Of a stretch of 33,502 bases of DNA, positions 1 to 8,555 are shown piece by piece. The position numbers and the translations under genes are program-made. The notes under the pieces were generated by a model. The model had not been told where the DNA came from, did no database searches, and saw nothing but the letters and a program-made list of their open reading frames with translations. Source of the DNA: Bacteroidales bacterium (GTDB lineage Bacteria; Bacteroidota; Bacteroidia; Bacteroidales; F082); NCBI GenBank assembly GCA_017616735.1, contig JAFZXP010000055.1, positions 1 to 33,502 on the forward strand, given 5' to 3'. How positions within the stretch are numbered: the first letter of the stretch is position 1; every line of letters starts with the position of its first letter.

Positions 1-442
1 CGTAAGCCTCACGCACTGTGACGTCGATAGCGAATGCCTTACGGCTCTCGATATGACCCTTGGTTGTGTCGAAGTGAGCGTTGCCCGGGATGATCTGACC
101 TGGCTTCACGAGGTATGAGAACAGCACGTTCTCGGCGGCGCGGCCCTGGTGTGTAGGGATAACGTATTCAAAACCTGTGAGTTCGGTGATGGTGTCTTTC
201 ATGTGATAGAAAGAACGAGCGCCGCCGTAGCTCTCGTCGCCCTGCATCATGGCAGCCCACTGACGGTCGCTCATGGCGCCTGTGCCAGAGTCGGTCAGAA
301 GGTCGATGTAGACGTAGTCGCTCTTGAGCATAAACACATTCTGATGGGCTTCGTTGAGCCACTTTTCACGTTGTTCGCGAGTGGATTTCTTGATAGGTTC
401 AACCATCTTGATTTTCCACGCTTCTGCAAATGGTAATTCCAT
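1..442 (-). CDS. tnaA: Tryptophanase (tryptophan indole-lyase), N-terminal part
   Basis: PLP-dependent enzyme that splits L-tryptophan into indole, pyruvate and ammonia. The gene runs off the left edge, leaving the first 147 codons. The protein begins MELPFAEAWKIKMVEP and contains YIDLLTDSGTGAMSD, a QGDESYGG stretch and IPTHQGRAAE, all typical of the tryptophanase/tyrosine phenol-lyase family. From memory the match is closer to Bacteroides tryptophanases than to tyrosine phenol-lyase, but the PLP lysine and specificity residues lie outside the window, so the lyase type is not proven. The start at 442 gives the family-typical N-terminus. A TAnnTTTG promoter at 516-523 gives a leader of about 70 nt. 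Confidence 0.88.
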   Translation of the reverse strand, partial: MELPFAEAWKIKMVEPIKKSTREQREKWLNEAHQNVFMLKSDYVYIDLLTDSGTGAMSDRQWAAMMQGDESYGGARSFYHMKDTITELTGFEYVIPTHQGRAAENVLFSYLVKPGQIIPGNAHFDTTKGHIESRKAFAIDVTVREAY

Positions 443-515
443 ACTATTCTGTAATTTAATGATTTAAAATTTCAAAGATTTAAAGATTCGATATCTTTCC
501 TTATTAAAAGGTTTG

Positions 516-523
516 CAAAGGTA
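516..523 (-). promoter_or_regulatory. Promoter -7 element for tnaA
   Basis: TACCTTTG on the minus strand matches the Bacteroidota consensus TAnnTTTG. It lies about 75 bases before the tnaA start and just downstream of the sialidase stop, so tnaA has its own promoter. No convincing -33 box is seen. Confidence 0.6.
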
Positions 524-532
524 CGATTTTTT

Positions 533-1948
533 TCAATAGAGAATTAATTCTTTCACGAATTTTCCGGTTTTGACATTGCCGCTGTAATCGTAAGCCTCGA
601 CAATATAAGCGCCTGCCGGCAACTTTGTTATGTCAACCTCAACCGAAGCCTGGTTTTTAGCCGACATCTTTTTGACAGTCTGCCCCTGGGCGTTGTAAAT
701 CTTTATCTTTCTGCATCCGTCAGTCTCGATTTTTATTGACGACACGGCCGGATTGGGATAGATCTTCAGCGAGTCGGTGTCGGTGTTTTCGATAATGGCG
801 TCATCCTCAAGCGAATCGGCGCCGTCGGTGAGCCATTCTATGTTGAAATTGTAAAATACTGTTGTGTAGAGTGTGTTGGTGGGCGACTCCTCCACATAAA
901 GGCCAATGGTGCCGTCATCAAGCACACAAAGCGAAGAATATGCCGAGCTGTAAGGCACGACAGTCTTTTTCACAGGCCACGTCTCGCCCTCGTCGTAGCT
1001 CACATACACCGTCACATGGGTGCGCGAGTTGCCGTAAGGAACCGAATGAAGCAGACGGTTTTTGTTACCGCCCTGCTCCACCGATGTATAGCGGATGATA
1101 TCGCCGTTGCAGGCAGGCGCCGCGATGTCGTTCCAGGTCGAAGTGTTGGGCATCCATGTCTGACCGCCGTCTTCGGAAATGTTATACCAACGGTGTCCGG
1201 AATGCCTGATGCTCATCAGAATACGGCCATCCACCAACTCGGTCACTTTGGCTTCGTCACCGCCCACCGAGGCGCGGCCCGACACCTGCCAGGTGACGCC
1301 GTTATCGTCAGAATAAACGGCGTAGTTGTTCAACGACTGGGCCGCGCCTTCACGTATCGCCGCCACAAACATTATGCGTCCGGTGGAGGTCAGCAGGCCG
1401 TTGCCCGAGCCGAAGAAAGAGGCACGCCACGTCTGATGCTCAGGAATGATACAATCGTCACCGAAGATGAAATGTGTGATGTCTTCGGGCTCAGTCCAAG
1501 TCCGACCATTGTCGTAGCTGTATGATTTATAAGATCTTATAGGGTTGGAAGAAGTCGAGTTCCAAAGACCCGGGCCGCCCACGAACACGGCTATGAGTCC
1601 GTTGTCGTCGTTGCTCCATGCCAAAGCGCAGTCGCCAAAGCCATGGTTGTAGCCAGTGCCCTGAGCTATGGTGTAAGGCTCACTCCAAGTGAAGCCGCCG
1701 TCGGTGCTGCGGTTGCAGATGATGTCGATGTCTTGCGGCAGGTCGCCGTCGTTATTCTTACGTTTGTCGGTGACAATGACAATCGAGCCGTCCTTTGCCG
1801 TAATGGCAGCCGGGATACGATATGCCACCGAACCGTAGTCGCCCGGATGATAAATCTCAGTGCGGGTGAAGAGTGTGTCGTTTTGTGCCGATGCCGACAA
1901 AACCATTGCCAGCAGCATCATAAGGGTGATTTTGAGTTTTTTAATCAT
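533..1948 (-). CDS. nanH: Secreted GH33 exo-alpha-sialidase with T9SS type A sorting domain
   Basis: Predicted to release terminal sialic acids from glycans at the cell surface or outside. Residues 1-21 are a signal peptide ending SASAQ. The catalytic beta-propeller shows the YRIP motif (Arg44), Asp61 in TDKR, Glu237, the other two triad arginines (Arg248 in SIR, Arg298 in NRLL) and the nucleophile Tyr337 in AYSS. Five Asp boxes are visible: STDGGFTW (81), SYDNGRTW (144), SDDNGVTW (213), SEDGGQTW (258) and SYDEGETW (317). Residues about 394-471 form a C-terminal sorting domain starting LKIYPNP, so export by the type IX system is expected. All key residues are present, so it should be active. 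It is transcribed alone from a promoter at 1968-1975, divergent from the M28 peptidase gene. Confidence 0.93.
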   Translation of the reverse strand: MIKKLKITLMMLLAMVLSASAQNDTLFTRTEIYHPGDYGSVAYRIPAAITAKDGSIVIVTDKRKNNDGDLPQDIDIICNRSTDGGFTWSEPYTIAQGTGYNHGFGDCALAWSNDDNGLIAVFVGGPGLWNSTSSNPIRSYKSYSYDNGRTWTEPEDITHFIFGDDCIIPEHQTWRASFFGSGNGLLTSTGRIMFVAAIREGAAQSLNNYAVYSDDNGVTWQVSGRASVGGDEAKVTELVDGRILMSIRHSGHRWYNISEDGGQTWMPNTSTWNDIAAPACNGDIIRYTSVEQGGNKNRLLHSVPYGNSRTHVTVYVSYDEGETWPVKKTVVPYSSAYSSLCVLDDGTIGLYVEESPTNTLYTTVFYNFNIEWLTDGADSLEDDAIIENTDTDSLKIYPNPAVSSIKIETDGCRKIKIYNAQGQTVKKMSAKNQASVEVDITKLPAGAYIVEAYDYSGNVKTGKFVKELILY

Positions 1949-1967
1949 AAGGCGTTTATTATCCGCA

Positions 1968-1975
1968 CAAAGATA
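1968..1975 (-). promoter_or_regulatory. Promoter -7 element for sialidase
   Basis: TATCTTTG on the minus strand, 20 bases before the start codon, matching TAnnTTTG. It implies a leader of about 15 nt. Confidence 0.6.
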
Positions 1976-2027
1976 TAAAGATTGTGTGAATTTTAAAATA
2001 TTTTTATCTCCATTGCTAAAAAAAATC

Positions 2028-2035
2028 TAATTTTG
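2028..2035 (+). promoter_or_regulatory. Promoter -7 element for M28 peptidase
   Basis: TAATTTTG, 26 bases before the start at 2062, in the divergent 113-bp region shared with the sialidase gene. Confidence 0.55.
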
Positions 2036-2061
2036 TCTATTGAATATTTTAAACACAAACT

Positions 2062-3327
2062 ATGAAAAAGACTATTGTTTTCTTATTGGCGGCATTAGCA
2101 TTGGCAATGTTTCAGCCAACGTCAGCACAGGCGCAGAATCTTAAACATTACAAAAAGATTGTAAAGGAGCTCAGTTCCAAGAAATATCAAGGCAGAGGAT
2201 ATGCCAAAAACGGTGTTAACATGGCCGGAAATTATCTTGTGCAGGAATTCAAAAAGGCAGGCGCCGACGAGGTCACATGCCAAACTTTCAAAATCGACAT
2301 CAACACATTCTGCGGCAAGATGGATATGTGGGCCGACGGCAAAAAGCTCACTCCGGGCGTAGATTTCGCCATGCGTGAGTATTCTCCGGGCGTACACGGC
2401 GAATTTAAAGTTTACCACGTCGACACATTGAATTTCGACGCCGAAAAGATGTATGCCGACTTGGCGAAGCCCGAATACAACGGCTGCCTGGTGGTTTGCG
2501 ACTTTTGGTTTATGTACAACCACCCGGAGTTCCGGCCGCTGCATAAAAAAGACTCAAGCGTCGGAGGATTCATCCAGACATGGACGTCGCCTATCAAGTT
2601 TTACAAGGCTTACGGCAGCCGCGTAATGGGCAAACCTATCGTTTGGATCACTCCCGAAGCTATCGAAGGCGTTCAGAATGTTAAGCTTGACATCGACAAT
2701 AATTTCCTCAAAGACTACGAGCTTTTCAACGTGATTGCCAAGGTGAACGGCCAAAAACACGACAGTTGCTTTGTCTTCACGGCGCATTACGACCATTTGG
2801 GAAATCTTGGCGATAAAGTTTATTATCCGGGCGCCAACGACAATGCTTCGGGCACTGCCACCATCGTCACTTTGGCCGAATATTACGCCAAGAATAAGCC
2901 TGAATACGACATGTATTTCATTGCTTTCTCGGGCGAAGACTCGGGGTTGAACGGCTCGGAATTCTATGTCAAGAATCCGACGGTGCCGCTCAATCAGATC
3001 AGATATCTGTTCAACATTGACATGATTGGCGACAACAATCCGGTGCAGTACTGCGAGGTCAGCGACGAAGGCGTGCGCGGATTGGCTTTGCTTGAGAAAA
3101 TCAACGGCGACAAGCATTATTTCGAGGCTTTAGACCGTGGCGAGCTGGCTGCCAACAGCGACCATTATCCGTTTGCCGAGCAACACGTGCCTTGCATTCT
3201 GTTTGAGAACGAAAAAGGCGACGCTTTCCAGTATTATCACACCATTTACGACACTTACAAGAAGGCGATATTCACCACATACGAACCGATTTTCAAGTTA
3301 ATTAAAGATTTCGTGGAAAACTATTAG
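2062..3327 (+). CDS. Exported M28-family zinc aminopeptidase
   Basis: Di-zinc metallopeptidase of family M28, predicted periplasmic or secreted. Residues 1-25 are a signal peptide (QPTSAQAQ). Zinc ligands and catalytic residues are readable: His242 and the following Asp in AHYDHLG, Asp260 in GANDNASG, Glu292-Asp293 in SGEDSGLNGSE, Asp320 in NIDMIG, and His393 in YHTIYDT. The region around 85-215, inserted before the zinc site, may be a degenerate PA-like lid domain; I infer that from position only. Length 421 aa fits single-domain M28 enzymes with an insert. No T9SS tail is present. It is followed 42 bases later by pepO, which has its own promoter motif. The substrate is unknown; a glutaminyl-cyclase-like activity is a less likely alternative. 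Confidence 0.88.
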   Translation: MKKTIVFLLAALALAMFQPTSAQAQNLKHYKKIVKELSSKKYQGRGYAKNGVNMAGNYLVQEFKKAGADEVTCQTFKIDINTFCGKMDMWADGKKLTPGVDFAMREYSPGVHGEFKVYHVDTLNFDAEKMYADLAKPEYNGCLVVCDFWFMYNHPEFRPLHKKDSSVGGFIQTWTSPIKFYKAYGSRVMGKPIVWITPEAIEGVQNVKLDIDNNFLKDYELFNVIAKVNGQKHDSCFVFTAHYDHLGNLGDKVYYPGANDNASGTATIVTLAEYYAKNKPEYDMYFIAFSGEDSGLNGSEFYVKNPTVPLNQIRYLFNIDMIGDNNPVQYCEVSDEGVRGLALLEKINGDKHYFEALDRGELAANSDHYPFAEQHVPCILFENEKGDAFQYYHTIYDTYKKAIFTTYEPIFKLIKDFVENY

Positions 3328-3338
3328 TCAATTTTATC

Positions 3339-3346
3339 TATCTTTG
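3339..3346 (+). promoter_or_regulatory. Promoter -7 element for pepO
   Basis: TATCTTTG, 23 bases before the pepO start at 3370, matching TAnnTTTG. Confidence 0.55.
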
Positions 3347-3369
3347 CAGGCTAAGAAAAATCTGGAAAA

Positions 3370-5427
3370 ATGAAAAAAACTCTTTTAACTATCGCAACTA
3401 TGGCAATTTTAGCTACAGGATGTCAGCAGAAAGCCCCTCTCACATCGGGTATCAAAGCCGACAATTTGGATACCACTGCCAATCTGAAAGACGATTTCTA
3501 TCAGTATGCTTGTGGCGGCTGGATGAAAAACAACCCTCTCGACGCTGAGCATTCACGCTACGGCGCATTTGACGCCTTGGCCGAGAAGGCACAGGAAAAC
3601 CTGCGCAGCATCATTGATTCTGTCAGCGCAATGCAGAATCAGCCCGGATCGCTGGCCGACAAAATCGCGACATTCTACAACATCGGTATGGACAGCGAGC
3701 GTCTGCAGAAGCAGGGTGCCGAGCCTATCATGCCATATCTTGAGCAAATCAACAGCATGAAAAACAGCGACGATGTCTGGAAGGCACTGCTCGAGATGCA
3801 CCGTCGTGGCGGCTTCGCTCTCTTCGCTACATTCGGAGAGTCAGACCCAGACCAAGCCGACATGAACATAGCTTGGGTTTATCAAAGCGGACTCGGTCTT
3901 GGCGACCGCGACTATTACCTCACCGACGAGGGCAACAATGTCAACATCCGCAAGGGTTATGTCGACCTTATGACCAAAGAATTCGGCATGACAGGCTTCG
4001 ACAACATGACAGGATACAAACCTGACGAACTTGCCAAGATGGTGATGAGTTTTGAGACACGTCTGGCCAAGGCACAAAACACCCGTCTCGAAAACCGTGA
4101 CCCGCAAGCCACATTCAACCGTTACACCGTTGAAGAAGCCTATGCGATGACACCAAACATCAACTGGAAAGACTATTTCGAAACCATAGGCATTTTGGAC
4201 GGAATGCAGAGCTTCAACATCGCCCAACCCAAATATATCCAAGAGGTGAACGCGGCGCTCGGCGACACCGATGTCGACGTGTTCAAGGCATATTTTGCAT
4301 GGAACATCATCAACGGCGCGGCCTCGTACCTCAGCGATGACTTCGTCGATGCCAATTTCGACTTTTACGGCAAGCTTCTCAGTGGCCGCGAGGTTAACCG
4401 GCCGCGCTGGAAACGTGTCACTGCCACAGTCGACGGCGCAATGGGCGAAGCCCTCGGACAACTCTACGTTGAGCGCTATTTCCCTGCCGAAGCCAAACAG
4501 CGCATGGAGACTCTGGTTCAGAACCTCATCACAGCCCTCGGACAGCGCATCGACCTGGCTCAATGGATGACCGACGTCACCAAAGCCAACGCACACGAGA
4601 AACTGGGCACAATTCTTGTAAAGATCGGTTATCCCGACAAATGGCGCGACTACAGCAATCTTGAAATCAAAGACGACAGTTACTTCGCCAACGTGATGCG
4701 CAGCAACGAGTTCGACATGACATATATGTTCAGCAAAATCAATAAGCCGGTCGACCGCGACCAGTGGGGCATGACACCTCAAACTGTCAACGCTTACTAC
4801 AATCCTACCACCAACGAGATTTGCTTCCCTGCTGCCATTCTGCAGCCTCCGTTCTTCAATATGAACGCCGACGAAGCCGCCAACTACGGTGCCATCGGCG
4901 TGGTCATAGGCCACGAGCTGACTCACGGCTACGACGACCAGGGACGTCAGTACGACAAGGACGGCAACCTCAACGACTGGTGGACTGAACAGGACGCAGC
5001 CAACTTCGACGCCAACAAACAAGTGCTGGTCGAAGCTTTCAACAACGCCATCGCCCTTGACGATCCGGAGTTCGGACTCATCCATGGCAACGGAGAGCTG
5101 ACACTGGGCGAAAACATAGCCGACAACGGAGGTTTGCATGTTAGCTATCTGGCCATGCACAACGCCATGGCTAAAGGCCAGGTCAACAAGGCCTCGATGG
5201 ACGGCTTCACGCCTGAGCAGCGCTTCTTCCTGGCATACGCGGCCGTTTGGGCAAGCAATATCCGTCCGCAGGCAGCCTTGCAACTGACACAGATGGATGT
5301 GCACTCACTCGGACGCAACCGCGTAAACGTGGCATTGCCACAGGTTACGGAATTTGTCGAGGCATTCGGCATTCAAGAAGGCGACGGCATGTGGCTCGCT
5401 CCTGAAAAACGTGTGGTGTTATGGTAA
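3370..5427 (+). CDS. pepO: M13-family (neprilysin/PepO-like) lipoprotein endopeptidase
   Basis: Zinc endopeptidase cleaving oligopeptides, predicted anchored as a lipoprotein: the N-terminus is a type II signal peptide with lipobox LATGC (Cys18). The N-terminal M13 domain spans roughly 35-430. The catalytic domain carries HELTH at 515-519 (zinc His515 and His519, catalytic Glu516) and the third ligand Glu581 in ENIAD, followed by NGGL. Length 685 aa and the Trp at the C-terminus (VVLW) are normal for the family. It follows the M28 gene on the same strand, suggesting a paired role in peptide breakdown in the envelope. Nothing is missing or broken. Confidence 0.95.
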   Translation: MKKTLLTIATMAILATGCQQKAPLTSGIKADNLDTTANLKDDFYQYACGGWMKNNPLDAEHSRYGAFDALAEKAQENLRSIIDSVSAMQNQPGSLADKIATFYNIGMDSERLQKQGAEPIMPYLEQINSMKNSDDVWKALLEMHRRGGFALFATFGESDPDQADMNIAWVYQSGLGLGDRDYYLTDEGNNVNIRKGYVDLMTKEFGMTGFDNMTGYKPDELAKMVMSFETRLAKAQNTRLENRDPQATFNRYTVEEAYAMTPNINWKDYFETIGILDGMQSFNIAQPKYIQEVNAALGDTDVDVFKAYFAWNIINGAASYLSDDFVDANFDFYGKLLSGREVNRPRWKRVTATVDGAMGEALGQLYVERYFPAEAKQRMETLVQNLITALGQRIDLAQWMTDVTKANAHEKLGTILVKIGYPDKWRDYSNLEIKDDSYFANVMRSNEFDMTYMFSKINKPVDRDQWGMTPQTVNAYYNPTTNEICFPAAILQPPFFNMNADEAANYGAIGVVIGHELTHGYDDQGRQYDKDGNLNDWWTEQDAANFDANKQVLVEAFNNAIALDDPEFGLIHGNGELTLGENIADNGGLHVSYLAMHNAMAKGQVNKASMDGFTPEQRFFLAYAAVWASNIRPQAALQLTQMDVHSLGRNRVNVALPQVTEFVEAFGIQEGDGMWLAPEKRVVLW

Positions 5428-5433
5428 AAACAC

Positions 5434-5441
5434 TAACTTTG
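5434..5441 (+). promoter_or_regulatory. Promoter -7 element for aqpZ
   Basis: TAACTTTG, 33 bases before the aqpZ start, placed just after the pepO stop. Matches TAnnTTTG. Confidence 0.55.
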
Positions 5442-5474
5442 CATTTTAATTTTCAAACTTAAAAAATAAAAGTC

Positions 5475-6203
5475 ATGAAAACATCTAACAAGTTTTTTGC
5501 TGAATTGTTCGGCACATTCGTTTTGGTGTTCGGAGGCTGCGGCACAGCCCTCTTCGGACAGGTAGGTTTCCTCGGCGTAGCTATCGCCTTTGGTTTAACA
5601 GTTGTAGCTATGGCTTACGGCATCGGTCACATTTCTGGCGCTCATCTCAACCCGGCAGTTAGTTTCGGTGTATGGGCCAACGGTCGCATGTCGTTCAAAG
5701 AGATGCTCGTTTATTGGGGAGCACAGATTTTAGGCGGCATCATCGCAGGTGCATTGCTTATGGTTATCTGGAAAGCTGCAGGTCTTGGCAACACAGGAGT
5801 TTTCGCAGCCAACGGCTATGGCCCTGAGTTCGCTTCAGCAGCCGGTGACGGATACCTCAAGCTCACAACAGGCGGCGCATTCCTCACAGAGGCTCTTCTC
5901 ACATTCGTGTTCCTGATGGTGATCCTCGGTGTCACAGACAGCCGTCACGCTAACGGCAAGTTCGGCGGTTTAGCCATCGGTCTTACACTGACACTCATCC
6001 ACCTTATCAGCATCCCGTTGACCAACACTTCAGTCAACCCGGCCCGTTCACTTGGCGTGGCATTGTTCTCAGACTGCACCAAATGGAGCGCCTGCGGTCA
6101 GCTGTGGCTGTTCATCGTGGCGCCATTGGCAGGAGCATTATTGGCAGGCCTCGCCTACAAATGCATTATGGGCGACTGCTGCTGCAAGAAGTGCGAGAAA
6201 TAA
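5475..6203 (+). CDS. aqpZ: Aquaporin Z, water channel
   Basis: Inner-membrane MIP-family channel of 242 aa with six predicted membrane spans. The two NPA half-helices are at 59-61 (AHLNPAVS) and 188-190 (SVNPARS). The selectivity filter residues known from E. coli AqpZ align as Phe39, His176, Thr185 and Arg191, which predicts water rather than glycerol transport. The odd part is the cytoplasmic tail: after the last span it ends with five cysteines (230, 235-237 and 240) and two lysines, which AqpZ normally lacks. The gene converges on the acyltransferase gene, and the last 38 bases are shared with it on the opposite strand. Confidence 0.94.
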   Translation: MKTSNKFFAELFGTFVLVFGGCGTALFGQVGFLGVAIAFGLTVVAMAYGIGHISGAHLNPAVSFGVWANGRMSFKEMLVYWGAQILGGIIAGALLMVIWKAAGLGNTGVFAANGYGPEFASAAGDGYLKLTTGGAFLTEALLTFVFLMVILGVTDSRHANGKFGGLAIGLTLTLIHLISIPLTNTSVNPARSLGVALFSDCTKWSACGQLWLFIVAPLAGALLAGLAYKCIMGDCCCKKCEK

Positions 6204-6807
6204 ATTCATTCATAAGGTCTTTCATCTTCCGCTGCAGCATCTCCGTCTGCTCGTTGAGATAGTCGGAATTCATGCCGTTTGTTGGCGGGTCGAGATGAAA
6301 TGGCGGTGAAACCATAAGCCTCACACGAGGCCCTAGCACCTTTATCGGACCGTCGATATAGACCATAACAAGAGGTGCGTTTGAGACAGCCGCGAGCATA
6401 GCCGCGCCAGGATGGAACGGCAGCTGCTTGCGGCTTTCTCCATGACGGCCTTCAGGGAAAATGGCGACACATTCCTTGTCCTGCTGAATAACCTTTATCG
6501 ACTCGTGAATCCATGAGAGGTCGGCATTTTGGCGGTCTATCGGGATGCAACGGGTGTTACGCAGGAAGAAACCGAAACCACGTTGCTCGAAACGGTCTTT
6601 TGCCGCGAGGTTATGAATCCTGTTTTTGCGGAAAACTGTCGTCACCACCGGGCCATCGAGATGTCCGGTGTGGTTGATGATAAGCAGCGACGGCGCGTCT
6701 AGACGGCCGCGACGCTTGGGAGGCTCAAGATAATACACCTTGGGCCTCAAAAGCGTTCTTACGAGGAAAGCCGTGAGACCTTCCACAATATATGTCGTTA
6801 TTTTCAT
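6166..6807 (-). CDS. PlsC-like lysophospholipid/acyl acyltransferase
   Basis: Acyltransferase of the 1-acylglycerol-3-phosphate acyltransferase superfamily, predicted membrane-associated. The HX4D catalytic motif is NHTGHLD (His46, Asp51) and the acceptor-binding motif is IFPEGRHG (116-123). Length 213 aa. It is the last gene of a five-gene operon and its start overlaps the acyl carrier protein stop by 4 bases (ATGA), suggesting translational coupling. I infer that it moves an acyl group from that carrier protein onto a lipid or other acceptor. The C-terminal tail (SRTSCSSSRP) is encoded antisense to the aqpZ end. Confidence 0.88.
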   Translation of the reverse strand: MKITTYIVEGLTAFLVRTLLRPKVYYLEPPKRRGRLDAPSLLIINHTGHLDGPVVTTVFRKNRIHNLAAKDRFEQRGFGFFLRNTRCIPIDRQNADLSWIHESIKVIQQDKECVAIFPEGRHGESRKQLPFHPGAAMLAAVSNAPLVMVYIDGPIKVLGPRVRLMVSPPFHLDPPTNGMNSDYLNEQTEMLQRKMKDLMNEFISRTSCSSSRP

Positions 6808-7043
6808 GCCGCGTTCTTGATGATATGGTCGATGACCTCGCCCACCGTGTTGAACTTGAGTGTGCCTTCAAACTTGAATTTGAATTTGTTTTCAATCGCA
6901 AGACTCAGCAAAAGTATTGTCAGTGAGTCGAGACCGAGGTCGCTGATGAGTTGAGTGTCGTCGTTGACCGTCGAGAGGTCGAGTGAAGGCTTGATGAGTT
7001 TCAAAATCTCCTTAAGACCTTCTAAAACATCTTTTCTTTCCAT
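6804..7043 (-). CDS. Dedicated acyl carrier protein
   Basis: A 79-aa acyl carrier protein with the phosphopantetheine attachment motif DLGLDSLT (Ser40). It differs from a housekeeping AcpP in having a basic N-terminus (MERKDVLEG) and a lysine/phenylalanine-rich third helix region (KFKFKFEG). It lies 7 bases after the acyl-AMP ligase and overlaps the acyltransferase by 4 bases. The context suggests it receives an acyl group from the ligase and donates it to the acyltransferase, which is inference. Confidence 0.9.
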   Translation of the reverse strand: MERKDVLEGLKEILKLIKPSLDLSTVNDDTQLISDLGLDSLTILLLSLAIENKFKFKFEGTLKFNTVGEVIDHIIKNAA

Positions 7044-7050
7044 GATTCAA

Positions 7051-8538
7051 TCAGTTACGTGAAACTTTCATTGTGCCTGTACGTTTGAAGTCTTCCTTGC
7101 GCACTGTCACCTTGCATATGCGGTGTGTTGTAGGCAGCGTCGCGTTGACTTCATCGACGAGTTTCTTAAAATATGCCTCCACTTCTTCCCATGGAGTGTT
7201 GGCGAACTCTTCCATTCGAGGCAGTATCTCTATGGCTATCACCATTTTACCGTCAACTTCATCTTCTTTGACGAGGCAGTCACGGAGCTTGTCGCATTTG
7301 TAGAAAGGCTCCTCTATGCTTTCAGGGCTCACATTTTCGCCGTTTGAGAGGATGATGAGGTTCTTGATACGTCCCACGATATACATATACCCGTCTTCGT
7401 CGAAACGTGCCAGATCGCCTGTCTTCAGCCATCCGTCAGGTGTCATGACTTCGGCGGTCTTTTCAGGGTCGCCGTAGTATCCGAGGAACAGGTTGTCACC
7501 GCGGAACCACAACTCGCCGTCCACCACCTTGACTTCTTGTCCAGGATAAATCTGTCCAACCGATGTCGGTCTCTCCTTCACGTCTATGTTACCGGATGTG
7601 AGGTTGGCGCCTTCGGTCATGCCGTAGCCGGCAAACAGGCTGATGCCTATCTCGTCGAACTCGGCTATGAGTTTCGGAGGCACATTGGCAGCTCCAGCGA
7701 TGATGAAACGGAGGTTTCCGCCAAGGAATTGCTTGCCGTACATCTTGACGAGACCCATAAGTATCTCGCAGATGCCAGGCACTGCCACGAGACATGTAGG
7801 CCGAATCATAGGGAACTTTGAAATTGTCTCTTTCACGTTGGCAGCAGCTATCCATAAGCCACCGGTGTAAAGCACCGACATGGTGCTGCGGATGAGTCCG
7901 AACACATGGCTCAGAGGCAGCACTGTGGCATAACGATGGCATCCAAGCTGTTTGCCCGGGGCGTAGCATCCGTTCAACGAGCCACGCATGATGGCGCGAT
8001 GAGGCAGGATGGCACCTTTAGGTGCGCCTGTAGTACCGCCGGTAAAGAAGATGGCAGCAGCGTCGTCTTTGTCGACGACGGCTACAGGGGCAGGCTGGTC
8101 GGCCATGTCAGCGATGGCGACGACCTTACATGGCGCGTCTTTCACTGTTTCAATGAAAGCGGGACCTGCGGCGAGCACTTTCACTCCGAACTTCATGCAA
8201 CATCCCACGATGGCAGGAGCAGGCAGCTGTGCCGGCAAGTTGATTGCGACATAACCCGCTGACGTGACAGCGAGAAACATCTCTACAGCCTCAACTGTGG
8301 TGTTGTCGATGATAGCCACCTTGTCGCCTTTTGCCAGACCCATGGCGTTGAGCATGGCGCGTTTGCGTGCCACGGCATCACACACCTGAGCATAGGTGTA
8401 AGTGTTGACGGTGTCGGATAGAGCCGGCAGGTCGTGCCATTTGTTCTCAATCCATGTGACAAATTCCGGAATTGTCGGAATGTACTTCAGCTGAGCCAAC
8501 TCCTCAGCAGGAAGCATGTTTTCAAAATAATTCTTCAT
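7051..8538 (-). CDS. AMP-forming acyl-acid ligase (acyl-CoA/acyl-ACP synthetase)
   Basis: Member of the ANL adenylate-forming family, activating a carboxylic acid with ATP. Seen motifs: phosphate-binding loop FTGGTTGAPKG (165-175), GYGMTEG (304-310), TGDLARFDEDGYMYIVGR (373-390) followed by KNLIILSNGENVSPESIE, and a C-terminal catalytic lysine (Lys485 or Lys491, in FKRTGTMK). Length 495 aa is typical. The substrate (fatty, aryl or other acid) cannot be read from sequence. Because an acyl carrier protein gene follows after only 7 bases, transfer to that carrier rather than to CoA is likely. Second to last catalytic step in the operon order. Confidence 0.9.
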   Translation of the reverse strand: MKNYFENMLPAEELAQLKYIPTIPEFVTWIENKWHDLPALSDTVNTYTYAQVCDAVARKRAMLNAMGLAKGDKVAIIDNTTVEAVEMFLAVTSAGYVAINLPAQLPAPAIVGCCMKFGVKVLAAGPAFIETVKDAPCKVVAIADMADQPAPVAVVDKDDAAAIFFTGGTTGAPKGAILPHRAIMRGSLNGCYAPGKQLGCHRYATVLPLSHVFGLIRSTMSVLYTGGLWIAAANVKETISKFPMIRPTCLVAVPGICEILMGLVKMYGKQFLGGNLRFIIAGAANVPPKLIAEFDEIGISLFAGYGMTEGANLTSGNIDVKERPTSVGQIYPGQEVKVVDGELWFRGDNLFLGYYGDPEKTAEVMTPDGWLKTGDLARFDEDGYMYIVGRIKNLIILSNGENVSPESIEEPFYKCDKLRDCLVKEDEVDGKMVIAIEILPRMEEFANTPWEEVEAYFKKLVDEVNATLPTTHRICKVTVRKEDFKRTGTMKVSRN

Positions 8539-8555
8539 AATATACAGTTTTAAAT

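Noticed and set aside
2554-3117. 187-codon minus-strand open frame opposite the M28 gene
   Set aside because: Shadow frame; the plus strand encodes every zinc ligand of the M28 peptidase.
3841-5304. 487-codon open frame on the minus strand opposite pepO
   Set aside because: It is a frame shadow of pepO caused by codon bias. The product has no recognisable domain, and the plus-strand M13 peptidase has all its motifs.
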